The notes below the pieces were generated by a model. That model was not told the origin of the DNA, searched no databases, and was given only the letters and a program-made list of their open reading frames with translations. From positions 1 to 17,330 of the forward strand of contig DIHI01000108.1 of the NCBI GenBank assembly GCA_002420085.1: a DNA stretch of 17,330 nucleotides, in the 5' to 3' direction. Shown piece by piece: positions 1-7,229 of this stretch. Position 1 is the first letter of the stretch. Every line of letters starts with the position of its first letter. The position numbers and the translations under genes are program-made. This DNA comes from Lysobacterales bacterium UBA5700 (GTDB taxonomy: Bacteria; Pseudomonadota; Gammaproteobacteria; Xanthomonadales; Xanthomonadaceae).

Positions 1-420
1 GGCCGTGATGTCAGTGGCGAACTTCACCACCTTGTAGGGCTTGCCGTTGGCATCGAGCACCGGGTTGTAACTGGCCTGGATCCAGATCTCGCGACCGCCC
101 TTGGCGATCCGCTTGTACTGGGCGGCATCGTATTCGCCACGGCCAAGTTTGGTCCAGAACGCCCGATACTCCATGCTGTCGCGATAGGACGGCTCGACGA
201 ACAGGCTGTGGTGCTTGCCGACGATCTCGTCGAGCGAGTAGCCGATCGCATCGAGAAAGTTTCGGTTGGCGGTGATGATCGTGCCGTCGAGGTTGAATTC
301 GATGGTCGCTTGCGACGTGTTGATGGCGGCGACGATGCTTTCGAGTTCGGCCATACGCGCATCGGCCCGCGCGTCGCTGATGGTTTCGTTACCGGGAATG
401 GGGTTGGGCAGGCTGCTCAT
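1..420 (-). CDS. PAS-containing methyl-accepting chemotaxis protein, N-terminal part (partial)
   Basis: The first 140 codons are visible and the gene continues past position 1. After a short polar start (MSSLPNPIPGNETISDARAD) and a helix comes a PAS domain at about residues 25-138: IEFNLDGTIITANRNFLDAI, a GYSLDEIVGKHH region, the FWTKLGRGEY segment, RIAKGGREIWIQASYNPV and KVVKFATDIT. This closely follows the PAS domain of the soluble receptor BdlA of Pseudomonas aeruginosa and related MCPs. No membrane segment is present, so a cytoplasmic sensor is likely, perhaps with a second PAS before the signalling domain. The MCP signalling part itself is outside the window, so the call rests on PAS type and position after cheW. 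AGGA lies 8 bases before the ATG at 420. Confidence 0.85.
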   Translation of the reverse strand, partial: MSSLPNPIPGNETISDARADARMAELESIVAAINTSQATIEFNLDGTIITANRNFLDAIGYSLDEIVGKHHSLFVEPSYRDSMEYRAFWTKLGRGEYDAAQYKRIAKGGREIWIQASYNPVLDANGKPYKVVKFATDITA

Positions 421-435
421 GATCGGATTCCTGTA

Positions 436-954
436 TCAGTGGGTCTGGGGCGGGATGGTGGACAGGGCACCGCCGGAGATCAGGCGGTCGATGTCGATGA
501 GGATGAGCATCCGTTGCTCCAGGGCGCCGATACCGGTGATGTACTGGGTGTCGAACTGCCCGTCGAATTCCGGTGGCGGGCGAATCTGTTCGCTGCCGAG
601 GGCGATCACGTCGGACACGCCATCGACGACCATGCCGACCACCCGCTCGCCCAGGTTGAGCACGATCATCACGGTCAGATCGCTGTAGTCGGCACGTTCG
701 AGGTTGAGCTTGAGGCGCATGTCGATCACCGGCACGATGGTGCCGCGCAGGTTGATCACGCCCTTGATGAAGTGCGGTGAGTCGGGGATTCGGGTGACCG
801 TGTCATAGCCACGGATTTCCTGGACCTTGAGGATATCGACGCCGAACTCCTCCTCGCCGAGGGTGAATGTGAGGTACTCGCCGCTGATGCTGCGACCGGG
901 GCGGCCGGTCGGTTCTGCGGCGCCATGAATCGCGGTTTCCGCGCTGACGCTCAT
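436..954 (-). CDS. cheW: Chemotaxis coupling protein CheW
   Basis: This 172-residue protein has an N-terminal tail of about 24 residues and one CheW domain at about 25-165 ([73 protein letters not shown]). CheW links receptors to CheA in the array. The ATG at 954 has GGAG 8 bases upstream (963-966); an upstream in-frame extension overlaps the cheA end and has no domain support. It follows the second cheA after a 55-base gap that shows no promoter, and precedes the receptor gene by 15 bases. It is the only plain CheW in the window, so it may serve one or both CheA kinases. Confidence 0.96.
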   Translation of the reverse strand: MSVSAETAIHGAAEPTGRPGRSISGEYLTFTLGEEEFGVDILKVQEIRGYDTVTRIPDSPHFIKGVINLRGTIVPVIDMRLKLNLERADYSDLTVMIVLNLGERVVGMVVDGVSDVIALGSEQIRPPPEFDGQFDTQYITGIGALEQRMLILIDIDRLISGGALSTIPPQTH

Positions 955-1009
955 CGCTGGTTCTCCGTTGCTGTGTGGCGCATGTGAGTGGTGTCGGGTC
1001 AGCGTGGCC

Positions 1010-3058
1010 TCAGGCAGCAGCCGACAGGCCACGCGCGAGACCACCGACATCGACGATCAGCGCCACCCGACCGTCACCCATGATGGTCGCGCCCGAAATT
1101 CCATGGACGCGGCGGTAGTTGCTTTCCAGACTCTTGATCACGACCTGCTGTTGACCGACCAGTTCGTCGACTTCCATCGCCACCTTCTTGCCGTCGGCTT
1201 CCAGCAGAACTACGGTCCGGCGGTCATCGCGACGATCGGCGGGCGGTACTCGGAACACGTCATGCATCCGATGCAGCGGCAGGTAGTCGTCGCGCACCTT
1301 GAGCAGGCGGCCGGCGCCACCGACCGACTTGATGTCGGTCGCGGTCGGGGTCAGCGATTCGATGATGAAATTGAGCGGGATGATGTAGGTCTCGCCACCG
1401 ACCGCCACCGACATGCCGTCGAGGATCGCCAGCGTCAACGGCAGCTTGATCGCGATCCGGGTGCCGCGCCCGGCCTGACTGTGAATCTGCACCTCGCCGC
1501 CGAGCGCGGCGATGTTCTTCTTGACCACATCCATGCCGACGCCGCGACCGGACAGGTCGGTGACCTCGGCGGCGGTCGAGAAGCCGGGCGCGAAGATCAA
1601 TTGCCAGACCTCGGCATCGCTCATGGCGTCGGAGCCAGGCAGACCACGCTCGGCGGCCTTGGCGAGAATGCGCTCGCGATTGAGGCCGGCACCGTCGTCC
1701 TCGATCTCGATGACGATGTGACCACCCTGGTGCGAGGCTTTCAGACTGAGCGTTCCGGTCTCGTCCTTGCCGGCGGCACGCCGTGCCTCCGGCAGTTCGA
1801 TGCCGTGATCGATGGCGTTGCGGACCAGATGCACCAGTGGGTCGGTGATCTTTTCGATCACGCTCTTGTCGAGTTCGGTGCTTTCACCGACCGTCTTCAG
1901 CCGCAGTTTCTTGCCCAGCTTGCCGGCCAGATCGCGGGCCAGACGCGGGAACCGGCTGAACACGAACTCGACCGGCAGCATGCGCACGCTCATCACCGCT
2001 TCCTGGAGGTCGCGGGTGTTGCGATCGAGTTGATTGAGGCCGTTCAACAGCTTCTCATTGAGCACCGGATCGAGCGACTCCGAGAGTTGCTGGAGCATCG
2101 CCTGGGTGATGACCAGTTCGCCGACCAGGTTGATCAGGGCATCGACCTTGCCGACATTGACCCGCAGCGAGCCTTCGCTGGTGGCCGCCGTGCCTGCTGC
2201 TGCGCTGCCACCGCCGATCGCACCGGCCGTGGCGCCGGTCGCGGCAACACCGGTACTAGCGACCAGCAGCGGTCCGGCACGCTCGGCAGCATCTGGATCG
2301 TGGTCGTGGTCAGCACCGCTGACGGCCTGCCGGCGGGCGCTGCCGAGCGCTTCGATGCGCAGTTCGCACTGATCCTCGACCCAGGCGAAGGCATCCTCGA
2401 CGGCACTGGCTTCGACCGGCGCTTCGAGCGCCAGATGCCAGGCCAGGTAGGACACGAACGGATCGATCTCGGCAAAACCCGGCAACGCCTCGTCGATGCA
2501 ACGGGCATTGAGCGGCCCGTGACGTTCCAGTTCGCCGAAGATGCGCAGTGGGTCATTGCCGCTCTGGAACAGGTCCGGGTCGGGCTTGAAGGCGATCGAC
2601 CAACCGCCGGTCGCAGCCCTTGCCGGCGCGACGGTGGCAACCGAGGCAGCGCTGGCACCGCCGCTCGACGGGGCATTCAGCAAGGCGCGCAGCCGGGCTT
2701 CGGACGCAGCGACGGCATCGCCGTCGATCGGATCGCCGTGTTCGGCGGCGGCCAGCAGGCCGCGCAGGACATCGACGGCACCCAGCAGGGTCTCGATGCC
2801 TTCGGCAGCGATCGGGCGCTGACCCGAACGCATGCCGTCGAGCAGGGTCTCCAGGTGATGGGTGAAGCCGGATACGGCAGTGAATCCGAAGGTGCCGGCA
2901 CCGCCCTTGATCGAGTGGGCGGCGCGGAAGACCGAATTGATCGCTTCGGCCGAACCTTCACCCGCCTCCAGTCCGAGCAGGCCGGACTCCATGACATCCA
3001 GACCTTCCCGACTTTCCTCGAAGAAGGTGGCATGAAACCGTGCGAGATCGATGGCCAT
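1010..3058 (-). CDS. cheA: Second CheA-type histidine kinase
   Basis: This 682-residue kinase has Hpt at residues 1-128 with phospho-acceptor H48 ([16 protein letters not shown]), an intermediate module at about 152-238 ([20 protein letters not shown]), a Gly/Ala-rich linker with an acidic His patch (HDHDPDAAE), P3 dimerisation at about 296-365, a HATPase domain ([14 protein letters not shown] 408-421, DGAGL 455-459, [10 protein letters not shown] 503-512) and a CheW-like domain at about 540-680. All kinase boxes are intact. It differs in layout from the first CheA, so it is a distinct lineage rather than a recent duplicate. The module near residue 155 occupies the CheY-binding P2 position and may serve that role. 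I chose the ATG at 3058 over a TTG at 3067 that overlaps the cheY stop; the difference is three residues. Confidence 0.95.
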   Translation of the reverse strand: MAIDLARFHATFFEESREGLDVMESGLLGLEAGEGSAEAINSVFRAAHSIKGGAGTFGFTAVSGFTHHLETLLDGMRSGQRPIAAEGIETLLGAVDVLRGLLAAAEHGDPIDGDAVAASEARLRALLNAPSSGGASAASVATVAPARAATGGWSIAFKPDPDLFQSGNDPLRIFGELERHGPLNARCIDEALPGFAEIDPFVSYLAWHLALEAPVEASAVEDAFAWVEDQCELRIEALGSARRQAVSGADHDHDPDAAERAGPLLVASTGVAATGATAGAIGGGSAAAGTAATSEGSLRVNVGKVDALINLVGELVITQAMLQQLSESLDPVLNEKLLNGLNQLDRNTRDLQEAVMSVRMLPVEFVFSRFPRLARDLAGKLGKKLRLKTVGESTELDKSVIEKITDPLVHLVRNAIDHGIELPEARRAAGKDETGTLSLKASHQGGHIVIEIEDDGAGLNRERILAKAAERGLPGSDAMSDAEVWQLIFAPGFSTAAEVTDLSGRGVGMDVVKKNIAALGGEVQIHSQAGRGTRIAIKLPLTLAILDGMSVAVGGETYIIPLNFIIESLTPTATDIKSVGGAGRLLKVRDDYLPLHRMHDVFRVPPADRRDDRRTVVLLEADGKKVAMEVDELVGQQQVVIKSLESNYRRVHGISGATIMGDGRVALIVDVGGLARGLSAAA

Positions 3059-3063
3059 GGCGA

Positions 3064-3432
3064 TCAACCCAGCACTTTGCGCAGGGTGGCGATCAACTGC
3101 TCGGGATTGAACGGCTTGACCAGCCAGCCGGTGGCACCGGCCGCCTTGCCCTCCTGCTTCTTGTCCATGCCGGCCTCGGTGGTCAGCATCAACAGCGGCG
3201 TGAAGCGGTAATCGGGCAACTGGCGCAGGGCACGGATCAGGCTGATGCCGTCCATGTTCGGCATGTTGACGTCAGCGACCACGGCATTGAAGCGATCGCG
3301 TTTGGCCTTGGCCAGTGCCACCACACCATCTTCGGCTTCGACGACATCGAATCCGGCCTGGGTCAGGGCAAAGCCGACCATCTGGCGCATTGATGCCGAA
3401 TCGTCCACGGCGAGAATACGGGTTGCGCTCAT
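3064..3432 (-). CDS. Second CheY-type response regulator
   Basis: This single receiver domain of 122 residues has the acidic pair D10-D11, phospho-acceptor D54 in VVADVNMPNMDG, T84-T85 in LMLTTEAG and K106 in WLVKPFNPEQL. The active site is complete. It differs from the first CheY in the window: ADVNMP replaces TDWNMP, TTEAG replaces TAEAK, and W103 replaces the switch tyrosine. These features resemble CheY proteins paired with second chemosensory kinases rather than the E. coli-type motor CheY. It may relay to another output or act as a phosphate sink. It is translationally coupled to the STAS gene (ATGA), and its stop lies 5 bases before the second cheA ATG. Confidence 0.94.
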   Translation of the reverse strand: MSATRILAVDDSASMRQMVGFALTQAGFDVVEAEDGVVALAKAKRDRFNAVVADVNMPNMDGISLIRALRQLPDYRFTPLLMLTTEAGMDKKQEGKAAGATGWLVKPFNPEQLIATLRKVLG

Positions 3433-3707
3433 CGTGCGTCCTCCAGGCCCAGCGTTTCGGTCATTCCCAGGGTGCGTGCGGCGGCGACCAGCTTCGGGTC
3501 GGCGCCATCGAGCCGGGTCTTGCGCCCCGACAGGGTCCGCTCGCGGACGAAGGCGTACAGCAGTTGCATGCTGGCACCGTGGATGCGCGAGACGTCGTCA
3601 GCGGACAGCACGACGCTGCGACGGGTTTTCAAATGGGGCTCCAGCAAGGACTTGAGCTGCGCTGCGGCTTCGATTCCAAGATCCGGCCCGAGATCGACGG
3701 CGGCCAT
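3429..3707 (-). CDS. STAS-domain protein of a chemosensory operon
   Basis: This 92-residue single-domain protein has the STAS pattern: a short strand, a helix (IEAAAQLKSLLEPHL, residues 12-26), the strand SVVLSADDVSRI (31-42), a helix beginning at GASMQLLYAFVRE and a C-terminal helix after DGADPKLVAAARTLG. Small STAS proteins commonly lead cheY-cheA-cheW operons of this kind; their role there is not well defined. The usual anti-anti-sigma phosphorylation motif DSSG is replaced by HGAS (43-46), so classic partner switching is uncertain. I prefer the ATG at 3707 (AGG 8 bases upstream) over a TTG at 3743 that lies in the predicted -10 element. The stop overlaps the next cheY (ATGA). Confidence 0.85.
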   Translation of the reverse strand: MAAVDLGPDLGIEAAAQLKSLLEPHLKTRRSVVLSADDVSRIHGASMQLLYAFVRERTLSGRKTRLDGADPKLVAAARTLGMTETLGLEDAR

Positions 3708-3742
3708 CGACAACACCTGTGTTTGAAGGGGGTTCGTGTCCA

Positions 3743-3769
3743 ATATCGGAGTCCGGTATCGAAACTTGA
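3743..3769 (-). promoter_or_regulatory. Predicted sigma-28 (FliA) promoter for the second chemosensory set
   Basis: On the minus strand, TCAAGTTT (3762-3769), an 11-base spacer (3751-3761) and TCCGATAT (3743-3750) closely match TAAAGTTT-N11-GCCGATAA. It lies in the 101-base gap between parP and the STAS gene, the largest gap in the window, and points toward the STAS gene. Predicted transcription starts near 3736, leaving a leader of about 29 bases before the ATG at 3707. This makes the upstream TTG at 3743 (part of the -10 element) an unlikely start codon. Confidence 0.82.
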
Positions 3770-3808
3770 GCGCAGCAACCGTGGTTCGATGCCATGCGAC
3801 CGCCGTGC

Positions 3809-4657
3809 TCAGCCGGCCAGCAGGGCGTCGGCCGACAGCAGGATGGTCGGTGCCACTCCGATCCGGCAGACACCGCGAATGAAGCGATTGCCGCGATCGA
3901 GCAGGCCCGGTTCGATCGTCTCGATGGCCTCGGTGGTAATCGCGACCACATCGCCAACCGCCGACACCTTGAGGCCGAGGCAGGTGCCATCGGCTTCCAG
4001 CACGATCACTCGGCTGTGTTCATCGAACGGCACCGACGGCAAGGCCAGGCGCTGGGCCAGATCGAGCACCGGCACCAGCAGCCCGCGCAGATTGATCAGG
4101 CCGAGCAGGGCGACATCGGTGCCGCGCACCGGCACGATGTCGGGCACCAGCAGCACTTCCTGAGCCTTGACCACTTCGATTGCGAACGGTTGTTCGCCCA
4201 GCCGGAACGACAGCCAGGACACGGTCGGGGTCGGTCGCACCGGGGTCGGGCCGGGCGTGTCCTTCACCGCCGGCACACCGCGAATTGCGGCCGGACGGGC
4301 CACCGGTGGCGAACGCGGCTGCTCGGTCGGCGACGCCGCGCGCAACTGCGGCAAGGAGACGGCCGATGCCGTGCGGATCGCTCGCGGTCGGGCCGCGTCA
4401 GACGTGGCCGGAGCCGATGCTGGGCGCGCCGCCTCGGGCGGGTCTGCTGTGGACGGGTTTGCTGTGGGCTGGCTTGCTGCGGACGGGTTTGCTGCGGGCG
4501 GGTTTGCTGTGGGCTGGCTTGGTGCGGACGGGTCTGCTGCGGGCACGGCCGGGCGCGGATGCGGGGCGGCCTGCTCCTGACTGGCGGTGGCAGCGGTCGT
4601 CGGTCCGGCCTCAGCGACCAGATCACTGAGATAGTCTTCGAGCAGTTCCGGGCTCAT
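3809..4657 (-). CDS. parP: CheW-like array placement protein ParP
   Basis: This 282-residue protein has two parts. Residues 1-20 (MSPELLEDYLSDLV) are acidic and helical, and about 20-140 are a Pro/Ala/Ser-rich disordered stretch including two 15-residue repeats. Residues 145-280 form a CheW domain (SWLSFRLGEQPFAIEV, LGLINLRGLLVPVLDL, LGLKVSAVGDVVAI). It matches Pseudomonas PA1463 and Vibrio ParP, whose N-terminus binds ParC and whose CheW/AIF domain binds CheA and receptors. It lies directly after parC with an ATGA overlap, and GGAG is 8 bases before the ATG at 4657. An in-frame upstream extension lies inside parC and is rejected. A plain second CheW is the alternative, but the long N-terminal extension and position favour ParP. 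Confidence 0.86.
   Translation of the reverse strand: MSPELLEDYLSDLVAEAGPTTAATASQEQAAPHPRPAVPAADPSAPSQPTANPPAANPSAASQPTANPSTADPPEAARPASAPATSDAARPRAIRTASAVSLPQLRAASPTEQPRSPPVARPAAIRGVPAVKDTPGPTPVRPTPTVSWLSFRLGEQPFAIEVVKAQEVLLVPDIVPVRGTDVALLGLINLRGLLVPVLDLAQRLALPSVPFDEHSRVIVLEADGTCLGLKVSAVGDVVAITTEAIETIEPGLLDRGNRFIRGVCRIGVAPTILLSADALLAG
4440..4544 (-). repeat. 45-bp tandem repeat inside parP
   Basis: Two adjacent 45-base copies (4440-4484 and 4485-4529) differ at only four positions, and a 15-base partial third copy follows at 4530-4544. The period is a multiple of three, so the frame is kept. The copies encode PSAPSQPTANPPAAN and PSAASQPTANPSTAD in the disordered linker of ParP. Slippage could vary the linker length between strains without breaking the gene. 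Confidence 0.9.
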
Positions 4658-5421
4658 GCCGCCGACTCCATCGGCAGATCGCGAGCCATCAGCCATTCGA
4701 GGGCATCGCGATAGGCACTCATGCCGCGAGCGCTGCCATCGGAATCGCCGAGCAGATGGTCGCTGGCGCGCAGCCGGGTATCGACCGGGATGACGGCTGG
4801 ACTCACTCGTGGTCCGTGATTCCGGCGCAGTTCGTCGAGAGTGTCCTGGGCGATCCGGGTGCGGCGATCGAACAGGGTCGGCAGGATCGACAGCGTGCAG
4901 GCGCGTCCACGCGAGCGTTCGATCATCGCGCAGGTGCGGATCATGCCGTTGAGTCCGTGGATGGCCAGCGGCTCGGTCTGGGTCGGCACGATCACGTGAT
5001 CGGCAGCAGCCAGGGCATTGACCATCAACAGGCCGAGCGTGGGCGGACAATCGAGCAGGACGCTGTCATAACCGGACACTCCGTCGAGGGCGCGAACCAG
5101 GGCCATGCCCAGGCCCGGCCGGCTGGCGCTGGTCCGTTCGAGGGTGGCCAGACCGGCCTGGCCGGCGACGAAATCCAGCCCCGATCGCGGCGATGGTCGC
5201 ACCAGATCGGCCAGCGGCGGCGGCGACCCATCGAACAGCGCCAGGGTTCCGACCGGCGGCGGATCGACCGGAACAGCCATGCTGCGGGTCAACGAGGAAT
5301 GCGGATCGAGATCGATCGCCAGCACCCGCTGTCGCCGTTGTACCAGCAGGCTGGCCAGGGCGAGCGTGGTGGTGGTCTTGCCGACCCCACCCTTTTGATT
5401 GCCGATTGCCCAGATGCGCAT
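4654..5421 (-). CDS. parC: ParA-family ATPase ParC, polar placement of chemosensory arrays
   Basis: This 255-residue ParA/Soj-type ATPase has a deviant Walker A motif NQKGGVGKTT (residues 8-17), AIDLDPHSSLT (35-45) and a Walker B region VLLDCPPTLG (121-130), followed by VIVPTQTEPLAIHGL. Next to chemotaxis genes this family corresponds to Vibrio ParC and Pseudomonas PA1462, which localise chemosensory arrays to the cell pole and segregate them at division. No parB or chromosomal partition context is present, which argues against a plasmid or chromosome partition role. Its stop overlaps the parP ATG (ATGA), so the two partners are translationally coupled. It is probably transcribed from the FliA promoter before motC. 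Function is inferred from family and synteny. Confidence 0.9.
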   Translation of the reverse strand: MRIWAIGNQKGGVGKTTTTLALASLLVQRRQRVLAIDLDPHSSLTRSMAVPVDPPPVGTLALFDGSPPPLADLVRPSPRSGLDFVAGQAGLATLERTSASRPGLGMALVRALDGVSGYDSVLLDCPPTLGLLMVNALAAADHVIVPTQTEPLAIHGLNGMIRTCAMIERSRGRACTLSILPTLFDRRTRIAQDTLDELRRNHGPRVSPAVIPVDTRLRASDHLLGDSDGSARGMSAYRDALEWLMARDLPMESAA

Positions 5422-5423
5422 GA

Positions 5424-6365
5424 TCACTGCTCCTCGGACTGGCTCACGGTCGATCCGATCGATTGATTCGGCTCGGGCGTCGGCTCGGACGGCTGATCCG
5501 CGTGCTCGCTGTCGGACTCCGGCCGCGCCAGCACGACCACCACCACCCGACGATTGAGCCGCCGACCGTCCGGGGTGTCATTGCCGGCGATCGGGCGCGT
5601 GTCGGCGTGGCCGACGATCGCCATCCGCGTTTCCGGCACCGCCCGTGCGGCGAACAGATGGACGACACTGGCGGCCCGAGCGGCCGACAGCTCCCAGTTG
5701 GTCGGGTAGATGGATGTGCTGATCGGGACCGCATCGGTGTGCCCTTCGATTCGCAATGGATTCGAGAATGGCTGCAATACCCGTGCCAGGCGATCGAGGA
5801 TGTCCACGGCGATCGGTTCCGGCGTGGCGACGCCACTGGCGAACAGGATGTCGGAACGGATTTCCACTTCCAGGAATCGTCGCTCCCGTCGAACCCGGAT
5901 CAGATCGCGTTCGATCATGTCGGCCAGCGCATCCTCGACCTGGGCGGAGATCTCGGCCAGACGTTCCCTGGCAGCAGACTCGGCCGCCGCATCGCTGGCG
6001 CGCGAATCGGCCGTGGCGGACGACGGGTTCGGCGCGGTCCTGACGATCCGTGGTCGCTCCGGCCAGTCACGCAGCGGCACCGGTGCGATCGGCCCACGCG
6101 CACCCGGCCGGCTCATCGGCGGTGCGCTGTCGCGCCGACTGCCGGACGGCTCGATGGTGCCGAGTTGGATCGGGGTGATCGCTCGCGGCGGTCCACCGAA
6201 CGCTTCGGCCATGGCATCGGCGAGCACCCGATACTTGCCTTCGTTGAGCGAGGAGATCGCATACATGACCACGAAGAAGGCCAGCAGCAGAGTCACCAGA
6301 TCGCCATACGGGATGGCCCAGGCTTCGTGATTGACGTGGTCTTCGTGGTGGGCTTTACGTGCCAT
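5424..6365 (-). CDS. motD: Flagellar stator protein MotD (MotB family)
   Basis: This 313-residue protein has a short basic/His-rich cytoplasmic start, one membrane segment at about residues 19-38 with the essential ion-binding aspartate D22 (PYGDLVTLLLAFFVV), a plug/linker region at about 40-160 rich in Pro, Ala and Ser, and an OmpA-like peptidoglycan-binding domain at about 168-280 (RIEGHTDAVP, NWELSAARA, GRRLNRRVVVVV). It anchors the MotC ring to the cell wall. A charged, low-complexity tail follows. The ATG at 6365 fits the family start and has AAGG 10 bases upstream; a longer in-frame opening has no MotB character. The stop TGA lies immediately before the parC start. Confidence 0.95.
   Translation of the reverse strand: MARKAHHEDHVNHEAWAIPYGDLVTLLLAFFVVMYAISSLNEGKYRVLADAMAEAFGGPPRAITPIQLGTIEPSGSRRDSAPPMSRPGARGPIAPVPLRDWPERPRIVRTAPNPSSATADSRASDAAAESAARERLAEISAQVEDALADMIERDLIRVRRERRFLEVEIRSDILFASGVATPEPIAVDILDRLARVLQPFSNPLRIEGHTDAVPISTSIYPTNWELSAARAASVVHLFAARAVPETRMAIVGHADTRPIAGNDTPDGRRLNRRVVVVVLARPESDSEHADQPSEPTPEPNQSIGSTVSQSEEQ
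5430..5435 (-). promoter_or_regulatory. Ribosome binding site for parC, deciding the start
   Basis: GAGGAG on the minus strand lies 8 bases before the ATG at 5421 and only 2 bases before an in-frame GTG at 5427. The spacing supports the ATG start (MRIWAIGNQKGG), even though the GTG would give a GTGA overlap with the motD stop. Confidence 0.7.
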
Positions 6366-6429
6366 CGCAGTCTCGCCTTGGCGGTTGGCGATCCGGCACC
6401 GTCGGTCGCGACCGGCGCCGCACCGTCGA

Positions 6430-7170
6430 TCAGTGCAGGAAGCCGGCCAGCCGGGCTTCGATGTTGCGCGGGTTCTCACCCTGCGCGATCGCGATCAAAC
6501 CCTCGATCACCAGTTCGCGCTCGCGGGTGCGTCGAGCGAGCACGTCCTTGAGCTTGTTGGCCATCGGCAGCAACAGCAGGTTGGCGGCCCCGATGCCGTA
6601 GACGGTCGCAGTGAAGGCGGCAGCGATGCCGGGCCCGAGCTTGCTCGGGTCACTGAGATTCTTCATCACCGCCATCAGCCCGAGTACGGCACCGATGATG
6701 CCGAGCGTCGGGGCGTAGATGCCCATGCCCTCGAACACCTTGGCAGCGGCGGTATCGCTGTGGCGCTCGCTGTCCAGATCGATTTCCAGCATGCTGCGGA
6801 TCGCCTCCGGCTCGACGCCATCGACCAGCATCTGCAGGCCCTTGCGCACGAACGGATCGGTCTGGCGGGCCACTTCCGGCTCCAGCCCGAGCAGTCCCTG
6901 CTTGCGCGAGACACCGCTCCAGCCGACGATCCGTTCGATCAGAGCGGCGCCCTCACTGGGCGGCGGCTTGATCACCCAGATCGCGATCGCCAGTGCCCGC
7001 TTGAAGGTCGGCATCGGGGTTTGCAGCAGAATCGCTGCGATCGTGCCAATGATGACGATCACGAAGGCGGCGCCATTCCACAATGCCGCCGCACCGGCGC
7101 CCTTGAGGATGCTGCCGCCGATCAGCGCGAACAGCGCCATCAGCATGCCGGCGAGACTGAGAATATCCAT
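6430..7170 (-). CDS. motC: Flagellar stator protein MotC (MotA/PomA family)
   Basis: This 246-residue protein opens MDILSLAGMLMALFALIGG, like Pseudomonas MotC. Four membrane segments are apparent, near residues 3-20, 32-50, 150-170 and 182-203. Cytoplasmic-loop residues R89 and E97 (SRKQGLLGLE) align with E. coli MotA R90 and E98, which contact FliG, and P154 in APTLGIIGAV corresponds to the functional proline of TM3. It forms the five-fold ring that turns around the MotD dimer and drives the rotor. The coupling ion cannot be decided from sequence alone; Pseudomonas MotCD uses protons. The ATG lacks a Shine-Dalgarno sequence and sits just after a predicted FliA promoter. A 64-base gap separates it from motD. 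Confidence 0.95.
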   Translation of the reverse strand: MDILSLAGMLMALFALIGGSILKGAGAAALWNGAAFVIVIIGTIAAILLQTPMPTFKRALAIAIWVIKPPPSEGAALIERIVGWSGVSRKQGLLGLEPEVARQTDPFVRKGLQMLVDGVEPEAIRSMLEIDLDSERHSDTAAAKVFEGMGIYAPTLGIIGAVLGLMAVMKNLSDPSKLGPGIAAAFTATVYGIGAANLLLLPMANKLKDVLARRTRERELVIEGLIAIAQGENPRNIEARLAGFLH

Positions 7171-7179
7171 CGCCGATGG

Positions 7180-7206
7180 GTATCGGCTGTCGAGCCGGAT
7201 TCTTGA
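7180..7206 (-). promoter_or_regulatory. Predicted sigma-28 (FliA) promoter for motC-motD-parC-parP
   Basis: On the minus strand, TCAAGAAT (7199-7206), an 11-base spacer (7188-7198) and GCCGATAC (7180-7187) match the FliA pattern TAAAGTTT-N11-GCCGATAA. The Pseudomonas form begins TCAAG. The site lies in the cheA-motC gap and points toward motC. If transcription starts about 7 bases past the -10 element, it begins near 7173, only about 3 bases before the motC ATG, and no Shine-Dalgarno sequence is visible. The transcript would then be nearly leaderless. Confidence 0.8.
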
Positions 7207-7229
7207 CCGCAGGCCGGAGGATCGGCCGT

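Noticed and set aside
525..532. GCCGATAC on the plus strand as a FliA -10 element
   Set aside because: No TAAAG/TCAAG-like element lies 11 bases upstream and it is inside cheW pointing away from any gene.
968..3211. A 747-codon open frame on the plus strand opposite the second cheA
   Set aside because: It lies antisense to a well-conserved kinase gene, has no recognisable domain and is biased in composition (Gln, Asp, His, Arg) as expected for the complement of GC-rich codons. It is a shadow frame.
3708..3743. N-terminal extension of the STAS protein starting at TTG 3743
   Set aside because: The TTG overlaps the predicted -10 element and would lie upstream of the predicted transcription start; the extension adds no domain content.
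4654..5421. ParA-type gene as a plasmid or chromosome partition gene
   Set aside because: There is no parB, parS-like site or replication gene nearby. Its position between motD and parP fits the chemosensory array placement protein ParC.
7208..7228. Short inverted repeat after the cheA stop (GGCCG-6-CGGCC on the minus strand) as a terminator
   Set aside because: The stem is only 5 bp and no T-run follows. It may affect read-through but does not support a terminator call.
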